From Bordetella parapertussis (GTDB taxonomy: Bacteria; Bacteroidota; Bacteroidia; Chitinophagales; Chitinophagaceae): DNA of 64,000 bases. Position numbers and translations under genes: made by a program. Below the pieces are notes generated by a model. It worked only from the letters and a program-made list of their open reading frames with translations, was not told the DNA's origin and did not search any database. Below are positions 29,901-37,103 of the stretch, one piece after another (position 1 is the stretch's first letter; every line of letters starts with the position of its first letter). Location of the stretch: NCBI GenBank assembly GCA_943331005.2, contig CALQJX020000006.1, positions 1-64,000 on the forward strand. Direction: 5' to 3'.

Positions 29901-32807
29901 ACCAGAGCTGGTAAGGCCACCGCCTACTGATTCTGATGCAGTGAATACACCATCATCATTGTAATCGATCCAGGTCTGGTGAGAGTAGCTACCCCAGTAA
30001 GAGTTACCACCTACACTAACAGTATACGTAGCACCTGCAGCAAGTGTTACTGCTGTAGAAGCGTATCTGTCGGTATAGTTTGCACCTGAAGAGCCACAAG
30101 TAGAGCTAGGGTCATTGATAGCACCTGTGGTACCAACAAGGTTAGCGATACTTACAGGCATTGACAGACCTGCGCATGAAGTTGCATATGCAGGCGCACA
30201 ATAAGTAGGCGCATTGAATGTTGCTGAAACAGCAGCTGTAGTCGCTGTAGCACCTGTAGCAGAACATGTAACAACACACCTGAACTGAGAGTTGGCAAAA
30301 ACACCGGTGAATGTATAAGATGTATAAAGACCATCCTGCATATTCACCCATGTAGTACCACCATCAGTTGACCTCTGCCACTGGTAGGCAAGACCACCTG
30401 AAGCAGAAGAACCAGTAAGGTTCAGCGTGAAGTTGGTAGTGATGTTACCTGATGCCGGAGTAATTGCTGCAGTACCAGCTGTAGGCGTACCTGAACAAAC
30501 TGAAGTACCAGTTCCTGTAACAGCAACGTTAACTGCTGTTGGAAGACCACCACCTGTGATAGTGATGTTTCCACTAGATGCACCGGCAGCAGATGGTTTG
30601 AAGCGAGCATATACTTTCCTGTTTGACAAAGCTGAACCACTATATAAAACATTTAACGGAGCAGCAGTCCAGGTAATACCGTCGTTAGACAGTTCGTAAC
30701 CAGTAGGAGGAGTAATTGTTAACAAACCTGCAGCAGGAACCAATGCAGTAGCATTGATAACTAGCGCCCTAGGCGGAACAGAACCAGACGGTGCTGTTGC
30801 AGAGAAAGTAGTTACAGGACCAAATGCCAGAGAAGAAGGCACTGAAGTAGCTGTAGCCGGAGGATTGAGTATAGTTACTCTGTAATCACGTGTTTCACCA
30901 TAAGAAATAGATGAAGTTGGACAAGAAGCGATAGTTGGGAATGCAGTACCACCGCAGCAGCCTGAATAGTTACCTACGATCCTCATCCTGTGTGTACCTG
31001 TAGTAACACCTGAAGGTATAACCAGCGACATGAGGTTTGCACCTGAAGTTGCTGTACTTGTTATAGTACCACCACCGATACTTTCTGTAGCAGAGAAAGT
31101 ACCATTGTCATCATAATCTATCCATATCTGAACAGCATAGTTACCTGCATAAGAGTTACCACCGATATTAGCTGAATAAGTAGAACCTGCATAAAGTGTA
31201 ACAGACATTGTACCTGTTTTATCCTGATAGTTGGCACCAGTGCCACCGCAAGAAGTACTTGGATCGGTGATACTGGTTGGTGTAACACCTACGAGAGAAG
31301 CGATACTAGTAGGCATAGCAAAACTAGCACAAGTAGTACCATATGTAGGCGTACATGCGCCAGGTAAGGCAAACGTAACGAGAGTAGATGCAGAGTTTGC
31401 AGAACCAAAGCTAGGACATGTAGTAACACACCTGAAATAAGTATTTGCCGAAAGGCCAGTAAATACATAAGGGTTGGTAGCTGCACCAGCTATGTTTGAC
31501 CAAGTAGAGTTATCGGGAGATGACTGCCACTGGTAAGAGATACCACCGCCTGTACTTGCACCGGCAAGTGTAAGTGTAATAGCCGTACTTGCACTACCTG
31601 AAGTAGGAGCCGCACCCGCAGTACCTGCTGCAGGAGAAGCAGAACAAGCTGCTGCACCATTACCAGAAACCGCAACATTGACAGCAGATATAAGACCACC
31701 ACCGGTAATTGTAATGTTACCAGTGTAAGAAGTTACAGCAGAAGGCGTGAAACGCACCAAAACTGCAACACCTGTAGTGATTGCAGTACCTGTATAAGAA
31801 TAAGTAGCAGTAGTGCCCCATGTAGAACCATCGAGCGATACTTCGAAGTTAGCCGGAGCAGTAATGGTTAAAGAACTGCTAGCTGTAAGGAACTGACCTG
31901 TAAAAGTAAAAGACATCAATGAAGATGTAGTAGTAGGAGTAACTGCACCAAAAGCCAAAGAAGTTGGTGTAGCAATAACGGTAGGCAATGCCGGAGTAAT
32001 AACTACATAACCATTACCTGACCTGAAACCAGCTGTAGTAGTAGCAGCTGTAACACCGGTACCACCTATATAAGAAGAACCACCACACGCACTACCGGCA
32101 TAGGCACCACCACCACCGTAGTAGCCACCACCACCACCACCGCCATAATATGACGGATAAGCCGCACCACCAAAACCAAGACCACCTGCAGAGGATAAAG
32201 TACCTGCTGCACCACCGGCAGCCTGGGTACCAGGACCACCACAGTTTGTAGCATTATATGTACCACATGAGTTACCGTTACCACCTGTAAGGCCACCACC
32301 GGCACCGCCGTTCTCGCCACAGTTATAACCAGAACCACCGCCACCGGAACCTACCAGCAAGCGGCTGTTGAGCGCAGTAGTAGTACTACCTGAAATAGTA
32401 CGGATATCTGATGCGCCACCGCCACCAGCACCACCACAACCACCAGCAACAGAACCATTACCACCCTGTGCACCACCACCACTATTGCCACCGCCAACTA
32501 CTGCAGAAGAACCACAAAAGCCTGCAACCGGTTGCTGCCCTACATATATATATAGGACCTGACCGGGCGTAACAGCAATGCTACCCTGAGCACGGCCTCC
32601 TAGACCACCCGACTGAACGGGACTGGTATAGTTACCCCCCTGGGCACCTGCTACATCGGCAGCTAATAAGGTTACACCAGTAGGTACGGTATATGTTTGG
32701 ACCGACCCGGTGTAACTGAACGTGGTGGACTGTGCTAGAGCCCCCAGATCCCATCCCACCAGCAAGGCGGCAAGGAATGACAGATTTAAAAGGAAACGTT
32801 TTCTCAT
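20970..32807 (-). CDS. Giant T9SS surface protein with about 25 tandem Cys-pair repeats
   Basis: A 3945-residue secreted protein. Order: signal peptide (1-26, ending ALAQ); Gly-rich domain (about 28-275); an Ig-like choice-of-anchor domain (from about 276); GEVED domain 1 (about 486-641, ending YGETRDYRVTI); a second anchor-type domain; GEVED domain 2 (about 869-1031); an Ig-like segment; two related 105-residue repeats (about 1125-1345); 25 repeats of about 89 residues (about 1350-3581); about three Ig-like domains; and a T9SS sorting domain from about 3865 (LLPNPNKGDFMIRG, GMYLLNLRSE). Each 89-residue repeat has the plan GGGxYCxG, GVxYQLYNG, AGTGxxISFG, GTYxVLATN, TGC and SINALP. Likely an extended adhesin or gliding-type surface protein; the ligand is unknown. 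No frameshift breaks the frame. Confidence 0.9.
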   Translation of the reverse strand: MRKRFLLNLSFLAALLVGWDLGALAQSTTFSYTGSVQTYTVPTGVTLLAADVAGAQGGNYTSPVQSGGLGGRAQGSIAVTPGQVLYIYVGQQPVAGFCGSSAVVGGGNSGGGAQGGNGSVAGGCGGAGGGGASDIRTISGSTTTALNSRLLVGSGGGGSGYNCGENGGAGGGLTGGNGNSCGTYNATNCGGPGTQAAGGAAGTLSSAGGLGFGGAAYPSYYGGGGGGGYYGGGGAYAGSACGGSSYIGGTGVTAATTTAGFRSGNGYVVITPALPTVIATPTSLAFGAVTPTTTSSLMSFTFTGQFLTASSSLTITAPANFEVSLDGSTWGTTATYSYTGTAITTGVAVLVRFTPSAVTSYTGNITITGGGLISAVNVAVSGNGAAACSASPAAGTAGAAPTSGSASTAITLTLAGASTGGGISYQWQSSPDNSTWSNIAGAATNPYVFTGLSANTYFRCVTTCPSFGSANSASTLVTFALPGACTPTYGTTCASFAMPTSIASLVGVTPTSITDPSTSCGGTGANYQDKTGTMSVTLYAGSTYSANIGGNSYAGNYAVQIWIDYDDNGTFSATESIGGGTITSTATSGANLMSLVIPSGVTTGTHRMRIVGNYSGCCGGTAFPTIASCPTSSISYGETRDYRVTILNPPATATSVPSSLAFGPVTTFSATAPSGSVPPRALVINATALVPAAGLLTITPPTGYELSNDGITWTAAPLNVLYSGSALSNRKVYARFKPSAAGASSGNITITGGGLPTAVNVAVTGTGTSVCSGTPTAGTAAITPASGNITTNFTLNLTGSSASGGLAYQWQRSTDGGTTWVNMQDGLYTSYTFTGVFANSQFRCVVTCSATGATATTAAVSATFNAPTYCAPAYATSCAGLSMPVSIANLVGTTGAINDPSSTCGSSGANYTDRYASTAVTLAAGATYTVSVGGNSYWGSYSHQTWIDYNDDGVFTASESVGGGLTSSGTTTFTGTAFNATSFVIPTTAVNGTHRMRMVGNYSGCCGGQPFPSISPCITTAVTYGETRDYQVTITGGVAPGAVVCSGTPAAGITSAYNSFGCSPYTAYLFNTDESVGGFSYNWQMSSTSPTAGYTSISGATNATYFPSVASTGTFYYRNTVTCGASTVNTAPITVVLGATPNISSFTSPTATNSCSGSGAVVTVNSTSLGAGSFIVTYNLSGANTSTANTATLTMGASTGTFTIPAGVLASTGATTVTLTQLATASGCTTAVSSSNTASFNVGNNPNISVFTSPTATNVCMGFPSTVTVNSTSLGSGTLTATYNLSGANTATGNTAVLTMGASSGTFTIPGTLFTAAGATTATITMLSNGVCSTAVSSSNTASITVNAASVPYSMTGGGSYCTGGLGQPVGISTSSTGNTYQLYNGAATVGSPVAGTGTAISFGTFTATGSYSVLATNTTTGCTRASSTSTAVSTTSSPTVYTIGGGGSYCAGAVASAPVVYLTSSDAGATYQLYNGVSPMGGVVTGTGLPISFGVQTLAGTYYAIANPGAGPGCQVTMGGSTSVAINALPTAYGVTGGGNYCTGAAGVPVGLGFGTAGVTYNLMNGAATATTAAGANTTLSFGNITATGTYSVLATNSSTGCTNAMVGTVTVGTVNPAPAQSVTGGGSFCSGGAGVAVGLGSSTSGVSYQLYNGGSAVGSALTGTGSSLAFGNQTANGVYTVLATVIGGSPSVSCTAAMTGSATVIQNPTPTVFTVSGGGAYCAGAAGSTIGLNGSQAGVNYTLSNGGTAVSTVAGTGSTISFGTFTATGTFTVLATNATTACTAPMSGSAVISINALPLVYSVGGGGSICNGATGLTVTLSGSQSGVNYTLFRSGTAIAILPGTGVSLTYGPYTDAGLYTIIATNATTGCTVAQSGSTTIVVNPLPTVYNITGGGNYCAGSTGVAIGLSGSQSGVTYSLYNGATLVTTVNGTSSPISFGIQTVAGTFSVYALTTATGCTSTMSGAATIAINPLPTAYAVTGTGNYCAGGTGVTVCLASSASGITYNLYNGAALVGGAAGTGSPICFGNYTTAATYTVAAVNTTTGCTSNMSGSAVVGINALPTLYTVTSSGASYCAGGAGIAVGLTGSDGGASYQLFMGSTPSGSSVTGTGSPISFGNKTIAGTYTVVATSAAGCNRSMSSSATIAIDALPTVYAVTSTGTNYCAGGTGITVGLTNSESGVNYQLYNGAAVVGTAVPGTGSAISFGTFTAAGTYTVLATNTTTTCSKNMSGAATISINSLPIAQTVTSSGTNYCAGTAGISIGLTNSATGINYQLYNGVTPVGVPVPGTGAAISLGTQTAVGTYMILGTNVLSGCSNSMTGTASISVNPAPSVYAVTGGGSYCNGSAGVNIGISGSNTGINYQLYNGSLAVGSPVAGTGTAIDFGTYTTTGTYYVTGVNAVTGCSSNMSSGASVSVNALPVVYNVTGGGNFCNGGTGVHVGLSSSTAGISYQLYLGGVPSGAAVTGTGLALDFGIKTAGGIYTVIAFNPATSCTSNMSGTAVITVNALPVVYTVTGGGSYCNGTSTGVSVGLGNSAAGVSYQLYNGSAFAGTAVLGTGAAIDFGSFTGVGTYSVLATSISTGCQNPMSGTASISINALPVLQSVTGGGTICQGSTGANVYLNNSQSGINYQLYNGPAPVGGPVSGTGSTLSFGAQAAAGTYTVLATNATTSCSRNMIGTATVNVNAQPALQTVTGGGNYCAGDAGSVVGLSGSATGVNYQLYNGATPVGTPVAGTGSTLAFGTFSTPGTYSVMGANALTGCSRTMSGSTAIGINPLPTAYTLSGGGNICSGNTTGVVLSGSNNGITYQLYNGTTAVNAPVAGNGGPLTFGALTDGGSYMVTGTNNLTGCTGFMTGTTNVTVNMPPMTYVVTGGGNYCAGGAGVEVTLSASNTGVSYQLYKGGAIAGTAVAGTGGEISFGNQFAAGTYSVLATSNSTSCTAAMGGSATVGINALPSNYTVTGGGTICAGQPGVVISINGSTSGVEYQLMNGTTPVGFAMLGTGSSIDFAPVTNAGTYMVVATDPATTCSKNMSGSATLNVNALPTAQNVTGGGNYCSGSTGVVVGLAASANGVNYQLMNGATAVGTPIAGNGASLSFGAQSAGAYSVLATNATTGCANAMTGTATVVMNTLPSSYTVITSTSSYCAGGEGVHILLSGSASGVNYQLYRAGTIAVGTPVPGTGGVLDFGAQTTAGNYTVMASDATNSCSALMTGGASVVINPLPTAYNVTGGGGYCSVDAGAAINLNGSNTGISYQLYNTTTGAVGAPVSGTGGPITFGLKPTGTYMVIATNTTTSCTNNMNGTAASSLNPAPATQSVLGGGAYCAGGSGVEVSISGSQSGVAYQLFRNGNAVGVPVAGTGTGAISFGLQTAAGTYTVLALNTTTNCTNNMTGSATVSINTPPATFAVNGGGNFCAGGAGVNVGLAGSATGVNYQLYKGGAAVSGAVLAGTGSALDFGAQTASGSYNVIATSTANGCTNVMTGAVSVNANALPTAHTMTGGGSYCATPTATGVVVGLNGSENGISYQLYKDGTATGTAVAGTGGSISFGNQLAAGNYTAMALNTTSTCSSDMAGSSVVVINPPVVPTVSITSAGGNTVCLGVLTTFTASNTNAGIAPAYQWKVNGSNVGLGSNSYAYVPNNGDVVSVSMTSSEACAVPATVNASVTMTVSSHQMPTVAITATPNDTVCAGTTVTYTAAPQFGGAAPSFIWKKNGVNVGSGSTYAYVPSNNDVITCEMTSNFPCRLADVATSNLKMSVETQATPVVAISANPGTTISAGQTVTLTASASNAGNNPSYKWLVNSNTIVGATNASYTSNNFANNDEVTCEVTSNGACLSTMGYKTVVMKVSTVGVASVGTAISDIKLLPNPNKGDFMIRGTIGVADDKELSVEVTDMLGQIVYRGTIMARGGNVNEKIQISNTLANGMYLLNLRSETETKVFHFILQQ
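22065..28760 (-). repeat. About 25 tandem coding repeats, 264-270 bp each
   Basis: The repeated module of the giant protein recurs with a period of about 267 bp. Copies differ at many positions but share words such as GTACCTGTACCAGCAAC and the codons for YQLYNG. Two Cys per module are conserved at fixed spacing, which suggests one disulfide per domain. The C-terminal copies are no more alike than the others by eye, so this is an old array rather than a recent expansion. Confidence 0.85.
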
Positions 32808-33177
32808 ATCAAATTTAATTTATTGTACTCTCTTTTTTATGTAGTTATTATAGGTAATTATATTCTTAGTAGCTATTGTTTATTTGGCAGTTATTTATTT
32901 ATTAGTGAATATCGATCAAATCAACTCCACTATTGTGTTTTCTTTAACTTTTGATATTTCCGAAATGTGCGCCTGTATTGTGTTTGAAGGCGAACAGTTT
33001 GCATTCGGTAATAACTTTGTCACACATTTTTTTACCAACAATTGTTGCTTTTACATGTATGACTGAAGATTAAAAATAACGAGTTTGAATTTAAATTAAC
33101 AATAAATAATGTTAATCGATAGTTAACCAACAGAGGTATGGCATTACCCCTGCATTATACTAGACAAGGAGCAAGAA
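32808..33177. other. AT-rich noncoding gap upstream of the giant gene
   Basis: About 370 bases with no credible gene. A minus-strand TAAATTTG lies at 32810-32817 but is only 3 bases from the start codon, so it is doubtful as a promoter. The plus-strand TAACTTTG at 33011-33018 faces no gene. The promoter and any leader of the giant gene should lie here but are not obvious. Confidence 0.4.
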
Positions 33178-33777
33178 CTAGTTTAGTTTGCGGCCAGCTA
33201 ATACTTTACCACCTGCAGCGCTACCAGCAGGACCAGCCTGACTTTTCCTGATCACCAGTTTAGCATCGCCTGCGCTTGCACAGCCATCGCACTGTACTTT
33301 GTAGGTTTTGTTGTCGTATGTAACATCACAAACACCATTGTACCAGTTAGTACCCTGAAGATTGAAATGTTCATTAGCATACTGCGCAGCAAATACGAAA
33401 GAATTCTGTGGCGCATCGAAGCTAATGTAGAGACTATCGCCCTTCACACGCTCGCAAACACCTGGTGTGTATGCAGGAATAGTGAACTCAGTAACGTTCT
33501 GGAGGCTGCCATAAGACACTACACCAGCCTTTACTGAACTAGAGCCACCCGGGGTTGTGTGACGGAGTACCAAGGGCTGATCCAGATAGAACTGTATCTT
33601 TTTAATATCTGCCCTATCCTGATCGAGACGGTATTTGAGGGCTTTAGAAAAAGGAATGAACTCAGCAGGATTGACCGCTGCTGTAGCAGCAGGCTTCTCT
33701 GAATACATTTTGTTGCTGCAAGCTGAAAATAGCGCCATCAGCACAATGGGGACAAAAAGAAGTAACAGTTTTTTCAT
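33178..33777 (-). CDS. Hypothetical lipoprotein with paired cysteines
   Basis: A 199-residue protein with a signal peptide and lipobox (FSAC, Cys20), so it is probably anchored in the outer membrane or periplasm. The mature part looks beta-rich, with LRHTTPGGSSS, FTIPAYTPGVCERVKGDSLY and a C-terminal CDVTYDNKTYKVQCDGCASA region carrying three Cys. The tail (GPAGSAAGGKVLAGRKLN) is low complexity. I do not recognise a family. It lies upstream of the giant gene on the same strand, but 370 bases separate them, so co-transcription is unproven. Confidence 0.75.
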   Translation of the reverse strand: MKKLLLLFVPIVLMALFSACSNKMYSEKPAATAAVNPAEFIPFSKALKYRLDQDRADIKKIQFYLDQPLVLRHTTPGGSSSVKAGVVSYGSLQNVTEFTIPAYTPGVCERVKGDSLYISFDAPQNSFVFAAQYANEHFNLQGTNWYNGVCDVTYDNKTYKVQCDGCASAGDAKLVIRKSQAGPAGSAAGGKVLAGRKLN

Positions 33778-34025
33778 GAAACTAGCATTTGATTTTTGTT
33801 GAATTATAAATTAAGACAGGTTTAAGGGATTGCTATATTACTAATAATTCCGACAAATTGTATCACTATGGGGAATATTTTTTAGTTCAGGGAGCGTAGG
33901 TCTTTGAAAATCATCTAAAAAAAGACTTAAAAAAGCCGGTATTGCAGTATATGTTATAAGTACAATGTTTCTATCTTTATGGGCTCCTATCGTATAATTT
34001 CACTAAAATTTTACATGTACATACA

Positions 34026-34033
34026 TATATTTG
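34026..34033 (+). promoter_or_regulatory. Promoter -7 box for the MarR regulator
   Basis: TATATTTG, a perfect TAnnTTTG match followed by CGCC, ends 4 bases before the ATG at 34038. Transcription from it would give an almost leaderless mRNA, or the true start codon lies further in. Confidence 0.45.
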
Positions 34034-34037
34034 CGCC

Positions 34038-34502
34038 ATGAAGCTGGAAGAGGAAATAAAATCATCGAAATTCAACGATGAACAACACAGAGCTACAGTG
34101 AATCTATTATTCACATCGTACTGGCTGAAGAACAATCTGAGTAATACGTTGAAAGAGTGCGGATTGACGATGGAGCAACACAATGTGCTGCGCATACTGA
34201 AAGGCTCACATCCGGAGCAGATGTGTGTAAAAGAAATAGGATCGAGAATAGTAGAGAAAAGCTCTAATGTGCCGCGAATAATAGACCGACTGGTAGTAAA
34301 GAAACTAGTGAAGAGAACGCAGTCGAAACAGGATAAGAGAGAAACGCTTGTATCCCTTACTGAGAAAGGCGTTTCGGTGATAGACCATGCAAAGAAAGAA
34401 GTAGATAAACAGACCAGTCAGATAGTGAATCTGACAGCAGAAGAAGCGAAAACACTGAATGATCTGCTGGAGAAACTAAGAGCAGGAGATGATGTGAAAT
34501 GA
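34038..34502 (+). CDS. MarR-family transcriptional regulator
   Basis: A 154-residue winged-helix protein. It shows the MarR layout: N-terminal dimer helix, GLTMEQHNVLRILKGSHPE, recognition helix EKSSNVPRIIDRLVVKKLVK, wing RTQSKQDKRETLVSLTEKG, and a C-terminal helix (VDKQTSQIVNLTAEEAKTLN) that completes the dimer interface. MarR proteins usually repress nearby genes and release DNA on binding a small molecule. Here the neighbours are a lipoprotein (other strand) and the riboswitch-controlled B12 operon, so the target is unclear. No clear palindromic operator was identified around it. Confidence 0.9.
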   Translation: MKLEEEIKSSKFNDEQHRATVNLLFTSYWLKNNLSNTLKECGLTMEQHNVLRILKGSHPEQMCVKEIGSRIVEKSSNVPRIIDRLVVKKLVKRTQSKQDKRETLVSLTEKGVSVIDHAKKEVDKQTSQIVNLTAEEAKTLNDLLEKLRAGDDVK

Positions 34503-34600
34503 AGCAATGTTTAAGTTTATTTTTTTGCGCCTGTATAACCTGAGAATAATACTTACAAATTAAAGGAAGAAGAAACAATTACAACGAAATGATACAAATT

Positions 34601-34632
34601 AACAGCGGCAAACCATAGGGTTTGCCGCTGTT
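34601..34632. terminator. Stem-loop between the MarR gene and the B12 riboswitch
   Basis: A 14-bp stem, AACAGCGGCAAACC / GGTTTGCCGCTGTT, with loop ATAG. It lies about 100 bases past the MarR stop. The T-tail is poor, but the stem is strong and separates the MarR transcript from the next promoter. Confidence 0.65.
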
Positions 34633-34670
34633 GCTTTAAGACCAGGTGAACAATATAACGGTGTAATTGT

Positions 34671-34678
34671 TACCTTTG
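34671..34678 (+). promoter_or_regulatory. Promoter -7 box of the B12 operon
   Basis: TACCTTTG followed by CTATCG; transcription would start near 34685, just before the riboswitch aptamer. No good -33 element is visible at 18-20 bases upstream. Confidence 0.6.
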
Positions 34679-34683
34679 CTATC

Positions 34684-34869
34684 GCAATGGTTCCCGTCAC
34701 GGCGGGATTAAAAGGGAACCGGGTGTAAGTCCCGGACATTTCCCGATGCTGTGAGCTCCTTAAAAAGTCTGTTTGCAACCTGTATTGCCACTGTTTGTGC
34801 CGCCGAAAAGCGATGCAGATGGGAAGGCCGCAAAAAGATGGAGTAAGTCAGAAGACCTGCCAATGCATC
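34684..34869 (+). ncRNA. Cobalamin (adenosylcobalamin-type) riboswitch
   Basis: The conserved elements of a B12 riboswitch occur in order: the AAAAGGGAAC and GGGTGTAAGTCCCGGAC helix region (about 34710-34738), GCCACTG (34787-34793), GGGAAGGCCGC (34821-34831) and the B12 box AAGTCAGAAGACCTGCC (34845-34861; consensus AGYCAGGAGACCTGCC). GATGCA near 34813 can pair with TGCATC near 34864. The 150 bases after it, to 35017, should hold the expression platform; a TTCCCCTT-GAAA-AAGAGGAA hairpin near 34874 and a T-run near 34950 are candidates. It presumably turns the downstream operon off when cobalamin is plentiful. Confidence 0.92.
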
Positions 34870-35017
34870 CTGTTCCCCTTGAAAAAGAGGAATATGGCTT
34901 ATCGCTGCTTTCGGGAACAAAGGCACAGGTAGGATGAAGGCAGTAGTTCTGTTTTTTTCTTTTCTGATTTTTAACCCAGGGTCGCGTTATAAATTGTTTT
35001 TTAACTAAACCAATTAT

Positions 35018-36031
35018 ATGCGCAAGATCACATTGCTCTTATCTGCCATCGTTATGGCAGCATCATCACTGAAAGCCCAGACAGTAGCCACTTTCGAGGG
35101 ACTGACACTGGCACATGCCGACACCTTTTACACCAACTTTACTGCATCGGGCAGCGACGTAGGCTTCAACAACGGGTTGGCACATTTCCCTTGCGTATAC
35201 GACACATCGTGGGGTGGTTTCTGGGAACAGGGATTTGCTTATTCGAACATGACCGACAGTACTACCAGCGGTTTCCTGAACCAGTATGCAGCGAAAACCG
35301 GCATAGGTTACGGCGGTTCTGCTAATTATGCAGTAGGATACTGCTATGACCCATCGAGCTTTGCGAACACAGTTAAAATAATACTGAAAGACTCAGCTAT
35401 GGGTCATCCGGTAAGGGGTTTTTATATAACCAACAGCACCTATGCCTACAACAGCATGAAGGACGGAGATATGTTTGCCCGAAAATTCCACAATGGTGAC
35501 TGGTTCAAGATAAGCGCTCGTGGCTATTACCATGGTGAATTGAGTGCGGATAGCGTAAGTTTTTATCTGGCCAATTATCTGCAGCCGGATTCTAACAACA
35601 ACTATATAGTTAAAACATGGCAGTGGTTCAATCTGGAGCCGATAGGCAAAGTGGATAGCATAAGGTTCTCACTGACCTCTACAGACAATAGCTCATTTGG
35701 TATGAACACACCGGCTTACTTCTGCATAGACAATTTCACCACCTACGAAAGCTTCGATACCACTACAATACCAACAACAGCTGTAACACCGCTGAAAACC
35801 GCTGCTATAAAGGCATATCCGATACCTGCAACAAATACACTGAATGTAGACATAGCCGGAACAACAGCCCAAATGCTGGTAATAACAGATATGCGCGGGG
35901 CAACAGTATACCAGACAACAACAGTAAAAGAACAGAACCAGATAAATACTGCTGCCCTGCCTGCAGGCATGTATCTGCTGCAGGTTGTGGATGGTGACCA
36001 AAAAGCTACTATAAGGTTCACGAAACAATAA
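35018..36031 (+). CDS. DUF4465-type secreted protein with T9SS sorting domain (B12 operon)
   Basis: A 337-residue protein. A signal peptide (cleaved after LKAQ, about residue 21) is followed by a DUF4465-like beta-sandwich (about 22-245): ATFEGLTL, SGSDVGFNNGLAHFP, SWGGFWEQGFAYSNMTD, NQYAAKTGIGYGG and a WQWFNLEPIGKVDSIRF region. A T9SS type A sorting domain follows (about 268-337: AYPIPATNTLNVDIAG, LPAGMYLLQVVDG). As I recall, DUF4465 proteins in gut Bacteroides B12 loci (BtuH) bind cobalamin at the cell surface as lipoproteins; here the anchor is T9SS instead. First gene behind the cobalamin riboswitch, so a role in capturing corrinoids is likely. Confidence 0.82.
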   Translation: MRKITLLLSAIVMAASSLKAQTVATFEGLTLAHADTFYTNFTASGSDVGFNNGLAHFPCVYDTSWGGFWEQGFAYSNMTDSTTSGFLNQYAAKTGIGYGGSANYAVGYCYDPSSFANTVKIILKDSAMGHPVRGFYITNSTYAYNSMKDGDMFARKFHNGDWFKISARGYYHGELSADSVSFYLANYLQPDSNNNYIVKTWQWFNLEPIGKVDSIRFSLTSTDNSSFGMNTPAYFCIDNFTTYESFDTTTIPTTAVTPLKTAAIKAYPIPATNTLNVDIAGTTAQMLVITDMRGATVYQTTTVKEQNQINTAALPAGMYLLQVVDGDQKATIRFTKQ

Positions 36032-36041
36032 TACCATTAAT

Positions 36042-36083
36042 GGCTGCTATATTTGTAGAGAGGACTTTACAGATATAGCAGCC
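36042..36083 (+). promoter_or_regulatory. Intercistronic stem-loop with an embedded -7 box
   Basis: An 11-bp stem, GGCTGCTATAT / ATATAGCAGCC, with T-rich sequence after it, lies between the first two B12-operon genes. The sequence TATATTTG (36048-36055), overlapping the 5' arm, also fits a promoter -7 box. It may attenuate, protect the upstream mRNA end, or give the downstream three genes a second promoter. Confidence 0.5.
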
Positions 36084-36107
36084 TTCTTCTACACAAACGT
36101 CACCAAC

Positions 36108-37103
36108 ATGAAGACCATCGTACTTTACTGCCTGCTAATGCTGCCAATGGCGGCAATGGCGCAATATGCGCCACAAGCAGGACAGGCGGGCTCTACAGCA
36201 ATAAGTTCCAGCAGTAGCGAAATAACAGGATGGGCCACCCATTGCGATGTGCAGCGCGGCTACATAGACATAGCCAACACATCTCTAGGGAATGTGACCG
36301 CAGGCAGCAGTACAGATGCAGCGGGGCATGCCGATGGCAGTATTGTATGCCTTGGCGATAGTGGTGTGGCAACACTTACCTTTAAAGCGGCCTTGTATAA
36401 CGGCCCCGGTGCAGACTTTGCAGTTTTTGAAAATGGATTTAAAGACCCTGCTAACAGCGCAATGGCGTTTCTGGAACTGGCATTTGTGGAAGTGAGTTCT
36501 GATGGCGTGAATTTCTACCGGTTCCCGGTAAATTCTAATACGCCAACAAATACTCAGATACCGGGATCGGGGGTGTATATGGATGCATCGCTGATAAACG
36601 GGCTGGCGGGTAAATACATCTCTACATTTGGCACCCCCTTCGATCTGGAAGAAATGAAAGATATGGCGGGGCTAGATGTGAACAACATAACCCATGTGCG
36701 GATCGTAGATGTTGTAGGATCAGTGAGTGGTCATTCGTCTTATGACCAGGCAGGTAAGGCGATCAACGACCCCTACCCTACCAATTTCCCGACAGGTGGT
36801 TTTGATCTGGATGCTGTGGGTGCAATACACCAATACAGCACAGGATTACAGCTGCAGACAAACAAAATAAAAGCAAGTGTATTCCCTAATCCTGCAACAG
36901 AAGTGCTGGAGATAGCGACAGCAGAAAACACTGCAAACATGCATGCAACGCTGGTTTCGGTGAGTGGTAATACACTAATTACTACTGCCCTTACAGGCAA
37001 ATCAACTACCCTGCAAATGGATAATATACCGGCAGGCATGTACTATCTTTTCATAAGCGACAGCAATGGGGCACAATGGGTAGAAAAGATAGTAAAATAC
37101 TGA
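36108..37103 (+). CDS. Secreted T9SS cell-surface protein of the B12 operon
   Basis: A 331-residue protein with a signal peptide (MKTIVLYCLLMLPMAAMAQ). A single folded domain (about 20-245) carries IVCLGDSGVATLTFKAAL, ADFAVFENGFKD, FLELAFVEVSSDGVNFYRFP, THVRIVDVVGSVSG and NFPTGGFDLDAVGAIH. A T9SS sorting domain follows (about 258-331: ASVFPNPATEVLEIATAE, IPAGMYYLFISD). The domain type recurs next to YncE/BtuB genes in Bacteroidota B12 loci, by my recollection, but has no biochemical name I can support. The last 28 bases overlap the next gene. Predicted partner of B12 capture at the surface. Confidence 0.78.
   Translation: MKTIVLYCLLMLPMAAMAQYAPQAGQAGSTAISSSSSEITGWATHCDVQRGYIDIANTSLGNVTAGSSTDAAGHADGSIVCLGDSGVATLTFKAALYNGPGADFAVFENGFKDPANSAMAFLELAFVEVSSDGVNFYRFPVNSNTPTNTQIPGSGVYMDASLINGLAGKYISTFGTPFDLEEMKDMAGLDVNNITHVRIVDVVGSVSGHSSYDQAGKAINDPYPTNFPTGGFDLDAVGAIHQYSTGLQLQTNKIKASVFPNPATEVLEIATAENTANMHATLVSVSGNTLITTALTGKSTTLQMDNIPAGMYYLFISDSNGAQWVEKIVKY

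Noticed and set aside
32810..32817. TAAATTTG as promoter of the giant gene
   Set aside because: It is only 3 bases from the start codon, so transcription would start inside the coding sequence; no -33 element.
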